From: Jannaschia aquimarina
GTDB lineage: Bacteria; Pseudomonadota; Alphaproteobacteria; Rhodobacterales; Rhodobacteraceae
Assembly (NCBI RefSeq): GCF_000877395.1
Contig: NZ_JYFE01000060.1
Coordinates: 248,001 to 312,000 of the forward strand
DNA length: 64,000 nt
Direction of reading: 5' to 3'
Of the stretch, positions 16,514 to 25,626 are shown in pieces (the first letter of the stretch is position 1; the number at the start of each line of letters is the position of its first letter). The notes beneath the pieces are model-generated. The model was not told the DNA's origin. It saw nothing but the letters and a program-made list of their open reading frames with translations, and did no database searches. The translations under genes were made by a program, and so were the position numbers.

Positions 16514-18201
16514 TGCCCATGTCGGTCCTTCAATTCGACGGCTTGTCCAAGTCCTACGGGGACACGCCCGTCCTGCGCGACATCGACCTGGAGGTGCGCG
16601 AAGGTGAGTTCCTGGTCCTGCTGGGCTTTTCGGGCACTGGCAAGACGACCCTGATCAACCTGATGGCCGGTCTGGACCGGCCGACCAGGGGCTGTGTCAC
16701 CTTCAAGGGCGCCCCCGTCACGGGGCCGGGTCCCGAGCGGGGCGTGATCTTCCAGTCCTATTCCCTGATGCCGTGGCTCACGGTGGACGGGAATGTGGGT
16801 CTGGCGGTGGACACCCTGTTCCCGGGCCTGCCTCGCGCCGAGCGGAAGGCGAAGGTCGACCATTATGTCAGTATGGTGGGATTGAGCCACGCCGCCACGC
16901 GCCGCCCGGCCGAGTTGTCGGGCGGAATGCGCCAGCGGGTCAACGTGGCCCGCGCGCTGGCCATGGATCCCGAAGTGCTGCTTCTGGACGAGCCCCTGTC
17001 GGCGCTGGACGCCCTGACCCGCGCCAACCTCGCCGACGAGATCGAGCGCATCTGGGAGGCCGAGAAGAAGACCTGCGTTCTGATCACCAACGACGTGGAC
17101 GAGGCCATCGTGCTGGCCGACCGGATCATCGCGCTGCGGCCCGACGGCACGCTGGGCGCCGAATACGAGGTCGATATCCCGCGCCCCCGCGAACGGAGCG
17201 AGATGAACCATCACGAGGGCTTCAAGGCGCTGCGGGCCGAAGTGACGCGGTATCTGATGGACGTGGGTATCGAGGCCAAGGTCGAGGGCGCGCGCGTCCT
17301 GCCCGACGTGACGCCCATCCACGGGGTGCCCAGCGCCGTGGCCAAGGCGCAGGAAGGGCTGATCGACAACCGCTTCCTGGATTTCAGCCAGCTCCACAAG
17401 GTCTACCCGACGCCCAAGGGGCCCCTGACGGTGGTCGAGGATTTCGACCTCAAGATGGATCGCGGCGAGTTCATCAGCCTGATCGGCCATTCCGGTTGCG
17501 GCAAGTCGACCGTGCTGACGATGGCGGCGGGGCTCAACGAGATCTCGAAGGGCGCGATCAAGCTGGACGGCCGCCACGTGGAGGGCGCCGATCCCGAGCG
17601 GGCGGTCGTGTTCCAGTCGCCCAGCCTCTTTCCCTGGCTGACGGCGCGGGAAAACTGCGCCATCGGCGTCGACCGGGTCTATCCGCGCGCCAGCCGGGCC
17701 GAGCGGCAGGATGTGGTGGATTACTATCTCGAACGGGTCGGCCTCGCGGATGCGATGGACAAGCAGGCCGCAGCGCTCTCGAACGGGATGAAGCAGCGGG
17801 TCGGCATCGCGCGGGCCTTCGCGCTGAGCCCGAAGCTGCTGCTGCTCGATGAGCCTTTCGGGATGCTGGACAGCCTGACGCGGTGGGAATTGCAGGAAGT
17901 GCTGATGGAGGTGTGGTCGCGCACCAAGGTCACCGCCATCTGCGTCACCCACGACGTGGACGAGGCGATCCTGCTGGCCGACCGCGTGGTGATGATGACC
18001 AACGGCCCGCGGGCCACCATCGGCAAGATTGTCGATGTGGACCTGCCGCGCCCGCGTACGCGCAAGGCCCTGCTGGAGCATCCGGACTACTACGCCTACC
18101 GGCAGGACGTGCTCGATTTCCTCGAGGAATACGAGCACGGCGCCAAGCCGAACTCATCCAAGACATCCGAAACGGCCGCATCGGCCATCGCAGCGGAGTG
18201 A
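16513..18201 (+). CDS. Fused double ATPase of the nitrate ABC transporter (NrtC/NrtD-like)
   Basis: A 562-residue protein made of two ABC domains. The ATG at 16513 overlaps the nrtB stop; a GTG one codon upstream is also in frame. Domain 1 has Walker A GFSGTGKTT near residue 37, signature LSGGMRQRV near 135 and LLLDEPLSALDAL. After a linker around residues 255-290, domain 2 has GHSGCGKST near 323, signature LSNGMKQRV near 422 and LLLDEPFGMLDSL. Both belong to the nitrate/sulfonate/taurine group. Unlike cyanobacterial NrtC, there is no fused substrate-binding domain; the fusion simply guarantees one of each ATPase half. It energises nitrate uptake through NrtB. Confidence 0.9.
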   Translation: MPMSVLQFDGLSKSYGDTPVLRDIDLEVREGEFLVLLGFSGTGKTTLINLMAGLDRPTRGCVTFKGAPVTGPGPERGVIFQSYSLMPWLTVDGNVGLAVDTLFPGLPRAERKAKVDHYVSMVGLSHAATRRPAELSGGMRQRVNVARALAMDPEVLLLDEPLSALDALTRANLADEIERIWEAEKKTCVLITNDVDEAIVLADRIIALRPDGTLGAEYEVDIPRPRERSEMNHHEGFKALRAEVTRYLMDVGIEAKVEGARVLPDVTPIHGVPSAVAKAQEGLIDNRFLDFSQLHKVYPTPKGPLTVVEDFDLKMDRGEFISLIGHSGCGKSTVLTMAAGLNEISKGAIKLDGRHVEGADPERAVVFQSPSLFPWLTARENCAIGVDRVYPRASRAERQDVVDYYLERVGLADAMDKQAAALSNGMKQRVGIARAFALSPKLLLLDEPFGMLDSLTRWELQEVLMEVWSRTKVTAICVTHDVDEAILLADRVVMMTNGPRATIGKIVDVDLPRPRTRKALLEHPDYYAYRQDVLDFLEEYEHGAKPNSSKTSETAASAIAAE

Positions 18202-18278
18202 TCCCATGACGCCGCAATTTACGCTTTCGCAACGCGAAGTCCTTATCGGGGGCGGGTCCGCCACGCCGAGGGTCTTCG

Positions 18279-18704
18279 ATGATAATGGTCCCGCCCAAGC
18301 AGTTCCGCCTGCTGGATCGCTCCCTTCGCCGGGTCGTCGATGCGCGGCTGCCGCTGGCCACGCATTTCTACGGTCGGCTCTTCGCCGCGCATCCGGCCTT
18401 GCGGCCGCTCTTCCCCACAGATCTGACGGCGCAGCAGCGCAAGTTCGAGGATATGCTGGTCGTGCTCGTCTCGGGGCTGACGGTGCCGGACGGGGTGGCC
18501 GGCGCCCTGCGCCAGTTGGCGGTCAGCCATATCGGCTACGGCGCCAAGCCGGAGCATTACCCGGTCGTGGCCGAGGTGCTGATGGACAGCCTGCGGACCT
18601 TGCCGGGCGCCGGACTTTTGCCAGAGGAACTCGGTGCGTGGTCCGGCCTTCTGGATACGATGGTCTACGTGCTGGTGGAAGAGACGCGCGCCGCCATGAC
18701 GTAG
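18279..18704 (+). CDS. Single-domain haemoglobin of the nitrate assimilation operon
   Basis: A 141-residue globin of the Vitreoscilla-type/flavohaemoglobin N-terminal class, without a reductase domain. Diagnostic residues are Phe45 at the CD1 position (RPLFPTDL), Gln52/Gln53 in the E-helix region and the proximal His84 in LAVSHIGYGAKPEHYPVV, which closely follows VHb. In Bradyrhizobium a similar globin in the nas operon protects against nitric oxide formed during nitrate/nitrite reduction; the same role is inferred here. It would need an external reductase, perhaps NirB or another flavoprotein. It lies 77 bases after the transporter ATPase and 106 bases before nirB. An alternative ATG lies two codons downstream. 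Confidence 0.88.
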   Translation: MIMVPPKQFRLLDRSLRRVVDARLPLATHFYGRLFAAHPALRPLFPTDLTAQQRKFEDMLVVLVSGLTVPDGVAGALRQLAVSHIGYGAKPEHYPVVAEVLMDSLRTLPGAGLLPEELGAWSGLLDTMVYVLVEETRAAMT

Positions 18705-18810
18705 CGTGGCGGGTCGATCCCGGCGCGGACCTGTCGCGCGTCGGCCATGCGCCCGACCCGGGCCGCGTCATGGTTGCCGGCATGTCCCCTCTGACGATCG
18801 GGGGTGACGC

Positions 18811-21243
18811 ATGAGCCGCCATCTCGTCATCGTCGGGGGCGGGATGGCCGCCGGACGCCTGATCGACCACGTTTTGGCCGAGGGCGGCTGGACGGTCACG
18901 CTGTTCAACGCCGAACCGCGCGGCACCTACAACCGCATCATGCTCTCGCCGGTCCTGTCGGGCGACAAGACCTACGAGGACATCGTCACCCACGATGACG
19001 ACTTCTACCGGCAGGCGGGGGTCACCTGCCGCTTTGGCGAGCGCGTTACCGCCATCGACCGGGCGGCGAAGACCGTGACCGGAGAGGACGGTGTGCCGGT
19101 GGCCTATGACAAGCTCGTGCTGGCCACCGGGTCCGATCCGTTCATGATCCCGCTGCCCGGCCACGACCTGGACGGCGTGATCGCCTACCGCGACCTGGAA
19201 GACACCCGGCGGATGATGGGTCTGGGCGAGGGATCGCGCGCCGTCGTCATCGGCGGCGGCCTTCTGGGGCTGGAAGCGGCGGCGGGGATGCATGCCCGCG
19301 GCGTCGATGTCACGGTCGTGCACCTGATGGGGCACCTGATGGAACGCCAGCTCGACGAGGCGGCGGGCTACCTGTTGCGCCGGGAGCTGGTGAGCCGCGG
19401 GATCAAGGTCCTGTGCTCTTCGAATTCCAAGGAGATCGTGGGCCGTGACGGCCGCGTCGCGGCGCTGCGCCTGGAGGACGGAACGGAACTGCCCTGCGAC
19501 CTTCTGGTGATGGCCGTGGGCATCCGCCCCTCGGTCGCTCTGGCCAGGGCGGCCGGGCTGGCGGTCGGGCGCGGCATCCATGTGGACGACCAGATGGTCA
19601 CGTCTGATCCGGACGTGCTGGCCGTGGGCGAGTGCGTGGAGCATGACGGACAGCTCTTCGGGCTGGTCGCCCCGCTCTACGATCAGGCCAAGGTGGCCGC
19701 CGAGACGCTGGCCGGCCGCGACGCCGCCTTTGCCAACCGCGAGACGGCGACCAAGCTGAAGGTCACCGGCTGCGACCTGTTCAGCGCGGGCGATTTCGCC
19801 GAGGGCGAGGACCGCGAGGACATCGTGTTCCGCGACCCGGCGCGCGGTGTCTACAAGCGGCTGGTCCTGCAGGGCGAGCGGTTGATCGGCGCCGTCATGT
19901 ACGGCGACACCGCAGACGGTTCGTGGTTCCACGGGCTTATCAAGGACGGCACCGACGTCTCGGAGATGCGCGAGACACTGATCTTCGGGCCGGCCTTCCA
20001 GGGAGGAGAGCCGCTGGACCCTATGGCGGCCGTTGCAGCCTTACCGGCTGACGCAGAAATCTGCGGCTGCAACGGCGTGTGCAAGGGGCAGATCACCGAG
20101 GCGATCCTGGGCGGCGCGCAGGATCTGGGCGCTGTCCGGACGGTGACGAAGGCGTCCTCGTCCTGCGGCACCTGTACGGGTCTGGTCGAGCAGCTTCTGT
20201 CGGTCACGCTGGGCGACGAATACGAGGCGCCCGCCGCGCAGCCGGTCTGCGGCTGCACCGACCTGACCCACGAGGACGTCCGCCGCCTCATCAAGGCGCA
20301 GGAGCTGCAATCCCAGCAGGCCGTCTGGCAGGAACTCGGCTGGACCACGCCCAATGGCTGTCATGTCTGCCGCCCGGCGGTGAACTACTACCTGCTGGCC
20401 GACTGGCCGGTCGAATATCAGGACGACCCGCAATCGCGCTTCGTCAACGAGCGCAAGCACGCCAACATCCAGAAGGACGGCACCTTCAGCGTCGTGCCGC
20501 GGATGTGGGGCGGCGTGACTACCGCCGCCGAGTTGCGCGCCATCGCGGACGCCGCCGACAAGTACAACGTTCCAACCGTGAAGGTGACGGGCGGGCAACG
20601 CATCGACCTGCTGGGCGTCAGGGGCGAGGACCTGCCCGCGATGTGGGCCGATCTGGGCCGGGCGGGCCTCGTTTCGGGCCATGCCTATGCCAAGGGGCTG
20701 CGCACGGTGAAGACCTGTGTGGGCACGGACCATTGCCGGTTCGGCACGCAGGATTCGACCGGGCTGGGCATCAAGCTGGAAAAGCGCCTCTGGGGGTCGT
20801 GGACGCCCCACAAGGTCAAGATGGCCGTGTCGGGCTGCCCCCGGAACTGCGCCGAGGCGACCTGCAAGGATCTGGGCATCGTCTGCGTCGACAGCGGCTA
20901 CGAGATCGGCGTGGGCGGCGCGGCGGGCATGGACCTCAAGGAGATCCAGCCGCTGGTCAAGGTCGCCACCGAGGCCGAGGCGATGGATCACGTGGTCGCC
21001 TTCGTTCAGCTCTACCGGGAGAACGCCAAGTATCTGGACCGGCCCTACAAGTGGATCGCGAAGGTCGGGATGGATTGGGTGCGCGAGCGGGTGGGCGACC
21101 CCCAAGAGCGCGCGCGCCTGATCGCGGCCTTCGACCTGAGCCAGTCCATCTACCAGAAGGACCCGTGGGCCGAACGGACCGAAGACGAGGAAGCGCGGCA
21201 ATTCGGACCCCTGGCCGACCTGACGCTGGAGGCGGCCGAATGA
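18811..21243 (+). CDS. nirB: Assimilatory nitrite reductase large subunit NirB
   Basis: An 810-residue cytoplasmic NAD(P)H-dependent nitrite reductase subunit that makes ammonium. In order: an FAD/NADH-binding region (HLVIVGGGMAAGRLI at the start; VVIGGGLLGLEAA near residue 145); a first BFD-like cysteine domain (CGCNGVCKG near 418, with CGTC); a second cysteine domain (CGCTDLTHEDV near 480, with GCHVC); and the ferredoxin-like sulfite/nitrite reductase repeats. The latter bind coupled [4Fe-4S]-sirohaem through cysteines in CVGTDHCRFGT (near 636) and SGCPRNCAEATC (near 676). All iron-sulfur cysteines appear intact. Its stop overlaps the nirD start (ATGA). Confidence 0.95.
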   Translation: MSRHLVIVGGGMAAGRLIDHVLAEGGWTVTLFNAEPRGTYNRIMLSPVLSGDKTYEDIVTHDDDFYRQAGVTCRFGERVTAIDRAAKTVTGEDGVPVAYDKLVLATGSDPFMIPLPGHDLDGVIAYRDLEDTRRMMGLGEGSRAVVIGGGLLGLEAAAGMHARGVDVTVVHLMGHLMERQLDEAAGYLLRRELVSRGIKVLCSSNSKEIVGRDGRVAALRLEDGTELPCDLLVMAVGIRPSVALARAAGLAVGRGIHVDDQMVTSDPDVLAVGECVEHDGQLFGLVAPLYDQAKVAAETLAGRDAAFANRETATKLKVTGCDLFSAGDFAEGEDREDIVFRDPARGVYKRLVLQGERLIGAVMYGDTADGSWFHGLIKDGTDVSEMRETLIFGPAFQGGEPLDPMAAVAALPADAEICGCNGVCKGQITEAILGGAQDLGAVRTVTKASSSCGTCTGLVEQLLSVTLGDEYEAPAAQPVCGCTDLTHEDVRRLIKAQELQSQQAVWQELGWTTPNGCHVCRPAVNYYLLADWPVEYQDDPQSRFVNERKHANIQKDGTFSVVPRMWGGVTTAAELRAIADAADKYNVPTVKVTGGQRIDLLGVRGEDLPAMWADLGRAGLVSGHAYAKGLRTVKTCVGTDHCRFGTQDSTGLGIKLEKRLWGSWTPHKVKMAVSGCPRNCAEATCKDLGIVCVDSGYEIGVGGAAGMDLKEIQPLVKVATEAEAMDHVVAFVQLYRENAKYLDRPYKWIAKVGMDWVRERVGDPQERARLIAAFDLSQSIYQKDPWAERTEDEEARQFGPLADLTLEAAE

Positions 21244-21575
21244 CCTGGACCGACATCGGACATATCGACGAGATCCCCCTGCGGGGCGCGCGCAAGGTCA
21301 AGACGATCGGCGGCTGCGTGGCCGTGTTCCGCACCGCCGAGGCGGAGGTCTTCGCCACCGGCGGGTCCTGCCCCCACAAGGGCGGACCGCTGGCCGACGG
21401 GATCGTGCACGACCGCAAGGTGACCTGCCCCTTGCACAACTGGGTGATCGACCTGACCAGCGGCGCGGTGCTGGGCGCCGATGACGGGCAGGTGCCGACC
21501 TATCCCGTCCGGGTCGAGGAGGACGGGCGGCTCTTGATCGACCTGGGCGAGCTGCGCCTCAGGCGCAGCGCCTGA
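21240..21575 (+). CDS. nirD: Nitrite reductase small subunit NirD
   Basis: A 111-residue Rieske-fold protein, ATG inside the nirB stop. It keeps a full [2Fe-2S] ligand set, CPHKGG and CPLHNW (Cys-x-His and Cys-x2-His). Many enterobacterial NirD proteins have lost these ligands, so here it could carry an actual Rieske cluster and take part in electron transfer. It pairs with NirB in the assimilatory enzyme. Seven bases separate it from nasA. The alternative, an unrelated Rieske ferredoxin, is less likely because of position and length. Confidence 0.93.
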   Translation: MTWTDIGHIDEIPLRGARKVKTIGGCVAVFRTAEAEVFATGGSCPHKGGPLADGIVHDRKVTCPLHNWVIDLTSGAVLGADDGQVPTYPVRVEEDGRLLIDLGELRLRRSA

Positions 21576-21582
21576 GGGTGCG

Positions 21583-24207
21583 ATGACCGGACGTTCCGAG
21601 ATCCGCTCTACCTGCCCCTATTGCGGTGTGGGATGCGGCGTATTGCTGAGCCCGGAAGGCGAAGGCGGCCTGGCGGTGCGGGGCGACCCTGAGCATCCGG
21701 CGAACCGGGGGCGGCTCTGCTCCAAGGGTCTGGCCCTCGGGGAGACGGTGGGGGACGATGGGCGATTGCTGGCCCCGCAGGTGGACGGGGCGCCCGCCGG
21801 GTGGGACGATGCGCTGGATCTGGTGGCGCGCCGCTTCTCCGAGACGATCGAGGCGCACGGGCCCGACAGCGTGGCCTTCTACGTCTCGGGTCAGCTTCTG
21901 ACCGAGGATTACTACGTCGCCAACAAGTTGATGAAGGGCTTCATCGGGTCCGGCAACATCGACACCAATTCTCGGCTCTGCATGGCCTCGACGGTCGCAG
22001 GCCAAAAGCGCGCCTTCGGGACCGACACCGTCCCCGGCACCTATGACGATCTGGAAGAGGCGGATCTGGTCGTGCTGGTGGGGTCGAACCTCGCCTGGTG
22101 CCACCCGGTCCTCTACCAGCGGCTGGTCGCGGCGCGGAAGGCGCGGGGCACCAAGGTCGTTGTCGTCGATCCGCGCCGCACCGCCACCTGCGATATCGCG
22201 GATCTGCATCTCCGCATCCGTCCGGGGACCGACGTGGCGCTGTTCAACGGGCTGCTGCTGCACCTCTGGGAGGTCGGCGCACTCGACGAGCAATTCGTGC
22301 GGACCCACACGGAGGGGTTTGAGGCGGCTTTGTCCCGCGCGTCGGGATCGGATCCGGCGGCCACGGGATTGACCCGGCCCGAACTGGCCGAGTTCTTCTC
22401 CCTTTTCGCCAGGACCGAACGCGCCGTCACGGTGTTCAGCCAAGGCGTGAACCAGTCGAGCCAGGGGACGGACAAGGTCAACGCCATCCTCAATTGCCAC
22501 CTGGCGACCGGCCGGATCGGAAAGCCGGGCATGGGACCGTTCAGCGTGACCGGCCAGCCCAACGCGATGGGCGGGCGGGAAACGGGCGGGCTTGCCAACA
22601 TGCTGGCCGCGCATCTGGATATCGAGGACGCGCGGCATCGCTCGGTCGTGCGCGACTTCTGGGCCGCGCCGCGCCTGACCGAGACCGCGGGTCTGAAGGC
22701 GGTCGACATATTCCGTGCCGCGGGCGATGGCCGGATCAAGGCGCTGTGGATCGCGTGTACGAACCCTGCCGTTTCGATGCCGGGCGCCGACGAGGTGGCC
22801 GCCGCGATCCGGGCCTGCGAGTTCGTCGTGGTCAGCGACATGTTCGCGGACACGGATACCGCGCGCCTCGCCGACGTCGTCCTTCCGGCCACGGGCTGGG
22901 GCGAGAAGGACGGGACGGTCACCAATTCGGACCGGACCATCAGCCGCCAGCGCGCGGCCCTCGCTGCGCCCGGGCAGGCGCGGCCGGACTGGGCGATCTT
23001 TGCCGATGTCGCGCGGCGGATGGGATGGGCGGACGCCTTCGACTACTGCAAGCCCGCCGAGGTTTTCCGTGAGCATGCGGCGCTTTCGGGGCTTGCAGGT
23101 GCGCTCGGGCGTGACTTCGACATCTCGGCGCTGGCCGACATCTCCGATGGCGACTACGACGCGCTGGCTCCCGCGCGCTGGCCTCTTTCGGCGACGCGGA
23201 CGGGCGGGCGGTTCTTCGGTGACGGCGCATTCTTCACCCCGTCGGGACGCGCCCGCTTCGTGGCGGTCGAGCAGGGCGACTTCGCGGCGCTTCGGTCGCC
23301 GCGCTTCCCCTACCGGCTGAACACGGGCCGAAACCGGGACCAGTGGCACACGATGACCCGGACGGCGCTGGCGGCGCGCTTGTCCCGCCATCTGGCCGAG
23401 CCGTATCTGCAGATCCATCCCGGCGACGCCGCCCGCCTGGGCCTAGCCCCCGCCGATCTGGCCGAGGTCAGCGGACCGGACGGGGGCCGGGCGATCCTCC
23501 GGGTGCTCGTCTCGGCGGACGTGGCCGAGGGCGCGCCCTTCGCGCCGTTTCACTGGACGGGGGAAACCGCCGCGGCGGCCCGGATAGGCCCGCTGATCTC
23601 GGCCGCGACCGATCCCGTTTCGGGCCAGCCCGAGAGCAAGGGCGCTGTCGTCGCGATCTCGAAGTTCCCCGCTGCGTGGCATGGTTTCGCGGTCTCGGCC
23701 GCGCCGCTGACCCCGGAGGCCCGGTACTGGGCGCGGGTCCGTTCGGAAACGGGATGGCGCGCCGAACTAGCCGATACCGAGGAGGTCACGGACTGGACCG
23801 GCTATGCCCGGGCGCTCTTCGGCCTGACCGGGGATCCCCAGATCGTGACCGACGCGGCCCGCTCGGAGATCCGGCTGGCGTTCCGGGACGGGGACCGTCT
23901 GGCGGCGGCGCTCTTCATCGCGCCCGGACCCGTTTCCGTCGCGCGCGACTTCGTGGTCGGCCGCATCGGCGAGCCCGGAGAGGATCTGCTGGCTGCCCGC
24001 CCCGGTGCCGGCCGCATCGATCCCGGACCCACCGTCTGTTCCTGCATGAATGTCGGTCGGAACACGATCCTGGCCGCCGCCGCCGATCTGGGTGCGGATC
24101 TAAAAGGGGTCTGCGCGGCCACCGGCGCGGGTACCAATTGCGGGTCCTGCCGCCCCGAGATCGCCGATCTGATCCAGCGCTTCGTCCCGCGCGAAGCCGC
24201 CGAATAG
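21583..24207 (+). CDS. nasA: Assimilatory nitrate reductase catalytic subunit NasA
   Basis: An 874-residue molybdopterin oxidoreductase. The N-terminal [4Fe-4S] motif has Cys11, Cys14, Cys18 (CPYCGVGC) and Cys46 (NRGRLCSKG). Typical bis-MGD segments follow (GSGNIDTNSRLCMAS, VSVMPGADEV-like region near 395, FTVTGQPNAMGGRE-like region near 325), then the C-terminal beta-barrel domain starting near residue 575 (LNTGRNRDQWHTMTRT). The last 55 residues are a BFD-type [2Fe-2S] domain (CSCMNVGRN near 819, then GTNCGSCRPEI). This is the architecture of NasA/NarB with a fused electron-entry domain. No separate NADH-dependent NasB flavoprotein is encoded in the island, so the electron donor (ferredoxin, flavodoxin or NirB) is open. 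Confidence 0.94.
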   Translation: MTGRSEIRSTCPYCGVGCGVLLSPEGEGGLAVRGDPEHPANRGRLCSKGLALGETVGDDGRLLAPQVDGAPAGWDDALDLVARRFSETIEAHGPDSVAFYVSGQLLTEDYYVANKLMKGFIGSGNIDTNSRLCMASTVAGQKRAFGTDTVPGTYDDLEEADLVVLVGSNLAWCHPVLYQRLVAARKARGTKVVVVDPRRTATCDIADLHLRIRPGTDVALFNGLLLHLWEVGALDEQFVRTHTEGFEAALSRASGSDPAATGLTRPELAEFFSLFARTERAVTVFSQGVNQSSQGTDKVNAILNCHLATGRIGKPGMGPFSVTGQPNAMGGRETGGLANMLAAHLDIEDARHRSVVRDFWAAPRLTETAGLKAVDIFRAAGDGRIKALWIACTNPAVSMPGADEVAAAIRACEFVVVSDMFADTDTARLADVVLPATGWGEKDGTVTNSDRTISRQRAALAAPGQARPDWAIFADVARRMGWADAFDYCKPAEVFREHAALSGLAGALGRDFDISALADISDGDYDALAPARWPLSATRTGGRFFGDGAFFTPSGRARFVAVEQGDFAALRSPRFPYRLNTGRNRDQWHTMTRTALAARLSRHLAEPYLQIHPGDAARLGLAPADLAEVSGPDGGRAILRVLVSADVAEGAPFAPFHWTGETAAAARIGPLISAATDPVSGQPESKGAVVAISKFPAAWHGFAVSAAPLTPEARYWARVRSETGWRAELADTEEVTDWTGYARALFGLTGDPQIVTDAARSEIRLAFRDGDRLAAALFIAPGPVSVARDFVVGRIGEPGEDLLAARPGAGRIDPGPTVCSCMNVGRNTILAAAADLGADLKGVCAATGAGTNCGSCRPEIADLIQRFVPREAAE

Positions 24208-24218
24208 GAGTTGAGCCG

Positions 24219-25601
24219 ATGAAATCCTTCCCCATGTTCCTCCGCACCTCCGACAGAACGGTGGTGATCGTCGGCGGCGGCGAGCAGGCTGCGCAGAAGG
24301 CCCGCCTCATGCTGAAGACCGATGCCGCGCTCAGGCTGGTCGCCCCGTCGCTGGACGCCGAGCTTGCCGGAGCGGTGTCGCAGGGGCGGGCGGTCCATCA
24401 TGACGGGCCCGTCACCGCCGACACGTTCTCGGACGCGGCCTTCGCCTTCGTCGCGACGGGCTGCGTGGGTGCCGACGCGGCATTCCACGCGCTTGCCAAG
24501 CAGGCGGGCGTTCTGGTGAACGTCGTGGACCGGCCCGATCTCTGCGACATGACCACCCCGTCCATCGTCGACCGCGATCCGGTCGTCGTGGCGATCGGGA
24601 CGGAAGGCACGGCCCCCGTCCTCGCCCGCGCCATCAAGACCCGGGTCGAGACGCTTCTGCCTCAGGGCGTCGGCGGTCTGGCCGCCTTGGCCGGGCGCCT
24701 CCGCGGCGCGGTGGCCGAGCGCCTGCCGGAAAGCACGCGGCGCGCCTTCTGGGCGTGGGTCTTCAACGGGGAACCCGCGCGCCTGCATGCGTCGGGGTCC
24801 GAGAAGGCGGCGGCCGAAATGGTGAAATCCGCCATCGCCGAGGCGCGCTTGCCCGAGGGCGCGGGCGAGGGCCATATCGCGCTGGTCGGCGCCGGTCCGG
24901 GTGCGCGCGATCTGCTGACGCTGCGCGCGGTGCAGCGGCTGCAGGAGGCCGACATCATTTTCTACGACCGCCTCGTGGATCCGGGGGTGCTGGAACTGGC
25001 GCGGCGCGATGCGGAACGGGTGTTCGTCGGCAAGGCCGTGGGCGCCTGCGCCTGGCCGCAGGAGCGGATCTGCGCACTGATCGCGGCGGAGGCCCGCAAG
25101 GGGCGCCGCGTGGTCCGACTGAAATCGGGCGACCCCTCGATCTTCGGGCGGGCGACAGAGGAACTGGATGCGGCTCGCAGGTCCGGCATCGCGGTCGAGA
25201 TCGTGCCTGGCGTGACCGCGGCCAGCGCTGCCGCCTCCGCGATCGGCCGAAGCCTGACGGAGCGCGGAGAGACCGACACGCTGATCATCGCAACCGGGAC
25301 CTGCCGTCCGGACGATGCGGGGGTCGACTGGGCGCATCACGTCCGGCCCGGCACGACGCTTGCGATCTACATGGGGGTCCGGGCCGCGCCGCAGATCGCG
25401 GCGGATCTGCAGGCGGGCGGGGCGGGCCCGGCAACGCCCGTCGACATCGTGGCGAATGCCTCGACCGCGGCGGAGCGCGTCATGACCTGCACGCTCTCGT
25501 CGCTGGGCGCGACGCTGGCCGAGAACGGGGTGGGGGGCGTGGCGCTGATCCTCGTGCGGCTTCCCAAGAGCCTGGCGGCGTCCGCCGTGATCGCCGCCTG
25601 A
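24219..25601 (+). CDS. cysG: Sirohaem synthase CysG
   Basis: A 460-residue multifunctional enzyme that makes sirohaem from uroporphyrinogen III, the cofactor of NirB. Residues 1-200 are the precorrin-2 dehydrogenase/sirohydrochlorin ferrochelatase part with the NAD-binding RTVVIVGGGEQAAQKA. Residues about 217-455 are the S-adenosylmethionine-dependent uroporphyrinogen methyltransferase with HIALVGAGPGARDLLTL, RLKSGDPSIFGR and EIVPGVTAASAAA. The start at 24219 follows AGGAGTTGAGCC. It closes the nitrate/nitrite operon, an arrangement that matches cofactor supply to the reductase. The gene convergent to it is only 25 bases away, with no clear terminator between. Confidence 0.94.
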   Translation: MKSFPMFLRTSDRTVVIVGGGEQAAQKARLMLKTDAALRLVAPSLDAELAGAVSQGRAVHHDGPVTADTFSDAAFAFVATGCVGADAAFHALAKQAGVLVNVVDRPDLCDMTTPSIVDRDPVVVAIGTEGTAPVLARAIKTRVETLLPQGVGGLAALAGRLRGAVAERLPESTRRAFWAWVFNGEPARLHASGSEKAAAEMVKSAIAEARLPEGAGEGHIALVGAGPGARDLLTLRAVQRLQEADIIFYDRLVDPGVLELARRDAERVFVGKAVGACAWPQERICALIAAEARKGRRVVRLKSGDPSIFGRATEELDAARRSGIAVEIVPGVTAASAAASAIGRSLTERGETDTLIIATGTCRPDDAGVDWAHHVRPGTTLAIYMGVRAAPQIAADLQAGGAGPATPVDIVANASTAAERVMTCTLSSLGATLAENGVGGVALILVRLPKSLAASAVIAA

Positions 25602-25626
25602 CGCGCACCGGAGGGTCGGGCAGCCG

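Noticed and set aside
16072-18138. 688-codon open frame on the minus strand
   Set aside because: Mirror of the nrtB and nitrate ATPase genes, with the same artefactual composition and no start signal.
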